DNA of 64,000 nucleotides from Ulva prolifera (lineage: Eukaryota; Chlorophyta; Ulvophyceae; Ulvales; Ulvaceae): the NCBI GenBank assembly GCA_023078555.1, contig CM041197.1:8588842-8652841 (forward strand), written 5' to 3'. A program made the position numbers and the translations under genes. Shown piece by piece: positions 58,901-64,000 of the stretch. The notes below the pieces were generated by a model. The model was not told the origin of the DNA. It ran no database searches and saw nothing but the letters and a program-made list of their open reading frames with translations. How positions within the stretch are numbered: the first letter of the stretch is position 1; the number at the start of each line of letters is the position of its first letter.

Positions 58901-61725
58901 AATGATCTCCCGTAGAAGACCATATACGGGACCACAAGTCGGAAATTAGTGTTTTCCCAGAGTCTATTGCACCGCTCACTTTCGCCACGCTTTGCCTGTG
59001 CCGTGATCTCCTCTTCTGTCATCAGCTTATCACCTTTAGCTAGAGCAGGCTTGTTACTCACACCTTTCGATTTCACTGCGAGCACTCTACTTCTATTAGC
59101 TCTGCTAAGATTTTCAATCGCATTGGACAAATTCTTCTGTATGAACTTTTTCTTTTCACGAGTCATCAAAGCAGTACTAGGCACAAGATTAGTGCAATGG
59201 TTGACACACATCGCCCCCTCCGGCCATAGCCGGCGGGGTAGATCGGTGGGGAGAATTGCAGCACGCATTTTGTCAGAGGTGACACCACACGTACGCTCTG
59301 CTATACCATTGCCCTCATGGTGTCCAGGAGCACATGTTTCCCACGATATCCCGTTCTCCGAGAAATAATCTTGGATATTGTGACCCTCAAACTCTCCGCC
59401 ACGATCTCCGTGTACACCCATAACTCTAGGTGTGATCTTAATGCCCTCATCATCAACGAACTCATGCGGAAGAACACTAGTCCGTATGTGCTCAATGATT
59501 TCAACTAGCAGCTGTGGCACCCCAGACTTCGCATCCATTGGACATGCAAAACTGTAGCGTGAATGCTCATCGACGACTATGAGAATGTACCGTGCTTTTC
59601 CTACCCCTACAGGCAAAATGGGACCCATAACATCAACATGCAGCCATGCACCAGGCCATTGGGCCTCATCATGTTCTACGTTTGTGCCATGCTGATTGCT
59701 AGAGCCGGAATCATGGGAGGCTAGGCGACAACCGTGGCAGCGACCTAGATTCTCCTTCACCACATCAGATTTAATTCCTAGACCCTTATACACCTCAGCT
59801 TTGGACATCATTTGCAGAATGGATGTGCCCGTTTGCAGACTCAAATGTGTCAGAAATGTCGTGTTCAGCTTGGCAGCACCCGGAACATGTTGTGCCTTGC
59901 CAGTCAATGCAGCTATTCTGCAGAGATCGGCCTCGTCACTCTCGAGCTTTGCCACGGCATTGCTCGAGGACCACACACTAGGACTATTGACTTGCTCACC
60001 CCTTAGGATGGGCTTGCCCTTATCCGTCTCAATGAAAAGAACAGGTCGATTCTTCGCGTCTGTGGATTGGTTAATCCTACCCTCCTTGTGGCCTAGGGCC
60101 TGGTCAGAGAAGCCTGGGATGATGACTATATCACCTCCCTCCGTGACAGCACGTGTTTGCAGGAAAATATTCTCATGCTTCAACTCCTCCGTAGACAAGA
60201 TGTTGAAGGGGCATGCATGGACATACAGACAGCTCGGGATCTCTAGGACTAATTCCTTCACATCACCACCCGTAGTCACATACGAACCTACTTTGAAACA
60301 AATTGTTCCTTCGCCCACGACAGGAATGTCCTCGTCACCGACAGGCTGGATGCACGGGATTCTCGATTTCCGCATGCAGACGAATAGCTCAGGATTACGG
60401 ATCACATGAGCTTGAGATCCACTGTCTATGAGGAAATTGCACAGCTCGCCCAGGCGGGCAACATCAACCATGCTGAATCCGTCACCTGGAAACTCCAGTG
60501 CAGCGACGGATGGGCCTCTGCCCCGTCCGCGTCCGCGTCCGCGTCCTCGTCCGCGGCCGATGTTGTTGCCGCGAGGCTGAGCTGCCTGCTCAGAGAGGAA
60601 CTTTCTGACCTCTGGATGGATATCCGGGCAGTCCTTCTGGAGATGGCCTGTCTTCTTGCACACGTAGCATGTGCGGGTCTCATTTGTAGCGACGGCAGCA
60701 ACTGCAGGGCGCTGTGGCTGTTGTGGGTTCCTACCTCTAGGGCCATGATCACGCCCTGCCCCTTGGGGAGGTCCACAGGCATCTAATGCCCGTGCGTGAT
60801 TCGTGATGGCAGCTATCTGAGTGAGGAAATCACGACCTCCTTGCTCGCTACGCAATGATACAAATTCCCGACCGAGAGGCTCGAACAGCTTGTTGCTAAC
60901 CTGGTACTGAGCAGGTTGAGCACCCAAAGCAGTCAGCTGATTGACTAAGGACATAATATATGTGCAGTATTCTTCTACCTGCGTGGCTCTATGACCTTTG
61001 AGTACAGCACGGGAGAACCTATCCCACAGGGATCTGATCTCTGCCTCTTTGCTAGGCATATACTTGGCACGCAGTGCACTCCATACATCCTTAAGGGAGA
61101 CAAACACACGGACATATTCTAAGTCCTGTGCTGGCAGTGCAAAGCATACAACTGCCATTACCTTGTCATGAGTTGCAGTCTCAGGACCAGTAGGCAATTC
61201 TGTCAGAAGGTGATGAAGGCCATGGCCTTTGAGCCACAGCTCAACACGAAACTCAAACGTTGAGAATCGTTCACCTTTACTAAAATCCCACTGTGGGGAC
61301 TTCCCTTTGTCAATCGCGGGCTCACGGAAGTTCATAGATCTCATTGCGTCAACTATGGCATTAGCATCAACTAAGTTCGCATTCAGATGACTATTACCTG
61401 AGTCATCAGCTTCAGCATGGGCCGTAGCACGCAGAGCTTCCGCCTCAGCCTCGGCAGCTTCACGAGCCTGTTCCGCGCGCGCTAGAGCAGCACGAACATT
61501 GCTTGCTTCAACCCGAGCTTGCTCCGCCGTAGCGTTAGCAGCTTCGAGCTGAGAGGCAGCTTGTGCAGCTTGTGCACGTCTAGTACCAGCGGCTGGCCCG
61601 TCAGCGCGGCTAGTAGTGGGTACGCCACCAGGTGCATCGCCCGAAGCGTGCAAGAGAGCAGCTTGCCTCTCAGCTTCGGCCGTAGCCTCAGCTTCAAGAG
61701 CAGCTTCCCCTTCTGGTGATGACAT
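55933..61725 (-). CDS. Copia gag-pol polyprotein
   Basis: One frame of 1930 codons. In order: an Ala/Glu-rich coiled-coil N-terminus, gag, a CCHC zinc knuckle (CYVCKKTGHLQKDC), an aspartic protease with DSG, an integrase with its HHCC-type region and D-D-E core, a reverse transcriptase with the copia-style VDD motif (LWVDDLFIF), and RNase H. The order integrase before reverse transcriptase is the mark of copia as against gypsy elements. It is part of the element at 55534-62382 and not a host gene. Confidence 0.95.
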   Translation of the reverse strand: MSSPEGEAALEAEATAEAERQAALLHASGDAPGGVPTTSRADGPAAGTRRAQAAQAASQLEAANATAEQARVEASNVRAALARAEQAREAAEAEAEALRATAHAEADDSGNSHLNANLVDANAIVDAMRSMNFREPAIDKGKSPQWDFSKGERFSTFEFRVELWLKGHGLHHLLTELPTGPETATHDKVMAVVCFALPAQDLEYVRVFVSLKDVWSALRAKYMPSKEAEIRSLWDRFSRAVLKGHRATQVEEYCTYIMSLVNQLTALGAQPAQYQVSNKLFEPLGREFVSLRSEQGGRDFLTQIAAITNHARALDACGPPQGAGRDHGPRGRNPQQPQRPAVAAVATNETRTCYVCKKTGHLQKDCPDIHPEVRKFLSEQAAQPRGNNIGRGRGRGRGRGRGRGPSVAALEFPGDGFSMVDVARLGELCNFLIDSGSQAHVIRNPELFVCMRKSRIPCIQPVGDEDIPVVGEGTICFKVGSYVTTGGDVKELVLEIPSCLYVHACPFNILSTEELKHENIFLQTRAVTEGGDIVIIPGFSDQALGHKEGRINQSTDAKNRPVLFIETDKGKPILRGEQVNSPSVWSSSNAVAKLESDEADLCRIAALTGKAQHVPGAAKLNTTFLTHLSLQTGTSILQMMSKAEVYKGLGIKSDVVKENLGRCHGCRLASHDSGSSNQHGTNVEHDEAQWPGAWLHVDVMGPILPVGVGKARYILIVVDEHSRYSFACPMDAKSGVPQLLVEIIEHIRTSVLPHEFVDDEGIKITPRVMGVHGDRGGEFEGHNIQDYFSENGISWETCAPGHHEGNGIAERTCGVTSDKMRAAILPTDLPRRLWPEGAMCVNHCTNLVPSTALMTREKKKFIQKNLSNAIENLSRANRSRVLAVKSKGVSNKPALAKGDKLMTEEEITAQAKRGESERCNRLWENTNFRLVVPYMVFYGRSLNLERFKLLVEQMRPWGLPVYFYQNGQHLRRLDARGANAVWVGPGQGPHMNRVYQSVPGGGKVIEVRQMVYSAAMLREYIKKFDSVEIGLMPKATRSEVEKLEFQPKMAEKVYAPPLSDVDAVAARKQYMQVHGAAEYDFDGMAIGKNLVDLHDSEYIDDSLAAEFEHVVPELGDDLGSGELQRKTRQTTPEVVENVHAVVRSQELRQGAVDLHLQPGENIERVNNHSNVDRFRELEHSNIDMSPSAAHNSQRAKSFTSPGRSLAGDSGRVDEVSVRDMEIQHQPSSAAAGSAGPPRGAMGDIGGPVPRASGERATARSLEHGMDYMREHLGGFISRGEVSPAPNSPVAGESMHPAKEVSFDLHDTAADAQGQEAQSAPVRHKWNPLVRKRLIPHADVAVIEASVDIEHSTVSEQTVAPKVAETSGMLATADSAVAGAEVTKHGELDGGKSAQRRSSRRVAAIKKRKPFDPDSPPWEQALAGEDAEKWHGAMKEEVTSLSEHGTYELVELPVGAKAISGKWVYKIKRGPTGEIQRYKARYVARGFTQEEGIDFFETWAPVGSYATLRALLSVAAVEDLEMKHVDIQCAFLNGVMNEIVYVEQPPILNDGTNRVWKLLKTLYGLKQAAREWHKALARLLGEMGFVRSHSDPALYVRKTGRCFIFLWVDDLFIFGRSTGLKELIDQILKAFEGRDLGDLSWALGASITRDRKQKIISLSQQQKVVNLLEKFSMADCRPSPTPLVPRQQLRSAKDHPELEVADQAEHARFMSAVGGIQYIAVVTRPDISYACNVLAKHMGCSLKEHWPAVQHILRYLQSTKELGLVFEGSSKSCLLEGYSDADFANDKGLKSVSGLVLRVYGNTVFWRSKRQPITAGDTTEAELIAMSSAANELMWAKQLLLDLHLRPEKPVLWGDNKSANILANNPISSDRSKHIRVRHLRVREFVEADEIQVQWVGTKDQLADVFTKVLPGPALKDVRKRLHLMPVQISL

Positions 61726-61988
61726 GGTCTACCTGCAGCGAGCGATCTCTTCTCTCGCGCGGGCAGCTTCGTCGGCCGGCCCGTGGACCGTCACGACTAA
61801 TCTAATGTAAACCGCAGCCACACAGCTCGCAATCAAACATGCGAATGACTACTGTTGACTATCATGCGGTTGATCTGGTCATATGACTACGCACTAAAGC
61901 AGCGCAGATGCCCTTGGGCATGCGCGGTCATATGACACACCACTATTACGCACAACGAATGCAATCGCGCAAACGTTCACCGATACCA

Positions 61989-62382
61989 TGTTATAAGCAA
62001 GGACCTATGCGCAGCATTCATCAAGCTAGCTAGTGGGCTGCAGAGCCGTTACCTGTGGAGCACTCAGGTCGTACGTCGGCAATGCACAGATCAGGGGATG
62101 TACTGTAATGCAGTGAGGCAATACAGGAACCACGTAAGACTGTAAGAGAATGGTTACAGTAGACTTGGAGGCACATGACTATATGCCACCGATCTGTCAA
62201 GTCTACAGCGGTCATAATCACAGTGACCGCACACAATCCTCACATGGATTGTGCTGGATTATGCTCATGCATATGATCATGCATATGTCCTAACATAACA
62301 GGAGTTGGGCCCGTGGCCACCACACTCATGTGCGTACTTGCACGTCATGCATTGTGTCCCAGGATGGACCTCATTTATGACA
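61989..62382 (-). repeat. Long terminal repeat (5' LTR of the copia element)
   Basis: 394 bp, TG...CA on the element's strand. It should contain the element's promoter. It is followed on the inside by the TGGTATC primer-binding site. Confidence 0.93.
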
Positions 62383-62975
62383 TGGCAGTGATGTGATCAC
62401 ATGCAGCCACTGGTATTCTGGCCAGCAGAGATACATCAAACTATTCACCAGTGTCTTTGCAAAGGGGTTGTCACGCTAACTGGCCACGAATACAGCTGGG
62501 CTGGTGATGCCAGTGCTCGTGCCTGACGGTGTGCTGAGATAGCCCTCCTGTGGATGTCAGTGATGTGATCACATGCAGCCACTGGTATTCTGGCCAGCAG
62601 AGATACATCAAACTATTCACCAGTGTCTTGACAAAGGGGTTGTCACAAGTTTTGACCACGAGTACAGCTGGGCTTGTGATGCCAGTGCTCGTGCCTGTCG
62701 GTGTGCTGAGATAGCCCTCCTGTGGATGTCAGTGATGTGATCACATGCAGCCACTGGCATCATGGCCAGCAGAGATACATCAAACTATTCACCAGTGTCT
62801 TTGCAAAGGGGTTGTCACGCTAACTGGCCACGAATACAGCTGGGCTGGTGATGCCAGTGCTCGTGCCTGACAGTGTGCTGAGATAGCCCTCCTGTGGATG
62901 TCAGTGATGTGATCACATGCAGCCACTGGCACTCTGGCCAGCAGAGATGCTTCCACCTAGTAACCAGCCTCGTTG
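62383..62975 (+). repeat. 172-bp tandem satellite, right part
   Basis: The same marker recurs at 62533, 62705 and 62877, again 172 bp apart. The last unit fades out after about 62950. Together with the left part the array had about seven to eight units before the copia insertion. Confidence 0.92.
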
Positions 62976-62977
62976 CA

Positions 62978-63160
62978 GCGCTGCTGCCCCCAATGTTAGC
63001 ATGTTCGGTGTCACGCCCTCTGCACTGCGAGGTAAGACAGAGGGCATGCCAGCAAAGACACTGTCACCACAGCACTGCTGCCCCCGACGTGTGCACGTTC
63101 GGTGCCACGCCCTCTGCACTGCGTGTGAAGGCAGAGGGTATGCCAACACAGAATCGCGCA
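62978..63160 (+). repeat. 94-bp tandem duplication with hairpin
   Basis: Two diverged units starting GCGCTGCTGCCCCC (62978) and GCACTGCTGCCCCC (63072). Each holds an inverted pair such as CCCTCTG/CAGAGGG, so each unit can fold. Confidence 0.75.
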
Positions 63161-64000
63161 GCACTGTGAGAATCGCTCAGCGCAGTGTTGTTGCGTCTGG
63201 CGTGTACGGAGTCTCCTCGAGGAGTCTCCTCAGATCTGTGCCCTCAACACTGTATGCGGGCACCCCTGCCCATTTGCATCAGTGCTTGGTCATGATGGGA
63301 CTGATTAAACCTCCTCAAGCCTAAAAAGCTCAATCTTTAATGCACAAGGCACTGGTTGACTCCAATCCTGATCGCATGCAAGATCGGCTCACTGCTCTAT
63401 GTCATGCCTTTGGTAGGGCCAATATGGATGTTAAGCTAATGTGCAGTGCATAGTTGTGACGAAGACTTTGTGGCCACATCCTAGGCCTCAATGTGTTCCT
63501 GTGAATCTGCGTTGCAACATCATGCCACCGGATTGTTAAGCATTTATGGGCAGTGTCGCTCTGATGGGGCTGCCGGATGATACCTATGTGGTTCAATGCC
63601 TGCTGCGAGGCCCGTCTGTCATGTGTCTCACTGTTGTCACGTTGGCTGCCCTGGTGGCCACATACGCATGCATACTCCGCTCTGCCCCAGCTACTCATCG
63701 CTGCAGCGTGCACACAACTTTGTACTGCGCAGAAGAAACTCTTATCAGCGCTGACGTGTACCAACACTGACATCATGGTCATCGCATGTGCGCAGTGATG
63801 GCACGTATTCTTATGCCTGCGGTACGTTCTGGAGGGCCGGTTCCCGAAGTTTCATGCGCAGCGACCATGTCTATACGGCTTCGGTACTCATGTCACTTGT
63901 TTACACATCGTTGATAAGCAAGTACAATGTGGCTCACTGTAGGTGTAGGGCTCGCTGTCCGTGCGAACTTACACGTTTGTTAGCAGCAGCAACACGACCG
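63161..64000. other. Intergenic to window end
   Basis: No gene or repeat recognised. Short overlapping open frames on both strands near 63400-63800 look like chance. Confidence 0.45.

Larger units (their letters stand above)
55534..62382 (-). mobile_element. Ty1/copia LTR retrotransposon, looks whole and young
   Basis: 6849 bp on the minus strand: two 394-bp LTRs, a primer-binding site TGGTATC next to the 5' LTR (the usual copia match to initiator Met tRNA), one long gag-pol frame, and a purine tract before the 3' LTR. A perfect 5-bp target duplication TGGCA flanks it (55529-55533 and 62383-62387). Near-identical LTRs indicate recent insertion. It landed inside the 172-bp satellite, whose units continue on both sides. 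It appears whole. Confidence 0.95.

Noticed and set aside
54965-62975. CRISPR-like array from the regular 172-bp repeats
   Set aside because: Whole units are repeated without short repeats and unique spacers, and the genome is eukaryotic. It is a tandem satellite.

Overview
The window is a gene-poor, repeat-rich piece of a eukaryotic nuclear genome, most likely a green alga (Chlorophyta or a prasinophyte). No bacterial operons, rRNA or convincing tRNA genes are visible. The evidence is the spliced genes, the splice signals (every one of 18 modelled introns ends in TGCAG, and every donor has G at +5 and never A at +4, the style known from Chlamydomonas and Volvox), and two respiratory-chain subunits of plant type. 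The species cannot be named from the sequence.

Layout. 0-26 kb holds three tandem, same-strand, three-exon genes for secreted CAP/SCP proteins (2190-4146, 12019-13777, 22731-25420). Each has a signal peptide, a long acidic repeat with glycine at every third residue, and a CAP domain split by a phase-2 intron. They are separated by 8-9 kb of non-coding DNA carrying long poly-C runs, tiny palindromic MITEs with 5-bp target duplications, and two hAT-family elements with perfect 8-bp target duplications. 28.4-31.9 kb holds a head-to-head pair: a complex I ESSS/NDUFB11-type subunit on the minus strand and the complex III subunit QCR9 on the plus strand, sharing a 450-bp intergenic region. 34.9-42.2 kb is one seven-exon gene for an unrecognised 1240-residue Ala/Pro-rich, probably nuclear protein, including one GC-AG intron. 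44.6-46.4 kb is a two-exon GT32 (OCH1-like) Golgi glycosyltransferase, bracketed by a divergent direct duplication.

46.4-64 kb is dominated by mobile and repetitive DNA: two related terminal-inverted-repeat elements of about 1.7 kb with 8-bp target duplications, a patch of telomere-like TTAGGGG repeats, and a 172-bp-period tandem satellite split by a whole-looking, recently inserted Ty1/copia retrotransposon (55534-62382, 394-bp LTRs, TGGCA target duplication).

The CAP genes are extracellular or secretory, the respiratory pair serves the mitochondrial inner membrane, and the GT32 enzyme serves the Golgi. Apart from the CAP cluster and the respiratory pair the genes are not obviously linked in function. 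Exon boundaries come from reading phase, paralogue comparison and splice motifs only; no transcript evidence was available. Other genes made of very short exons may have been missed in the intergenic stretches.
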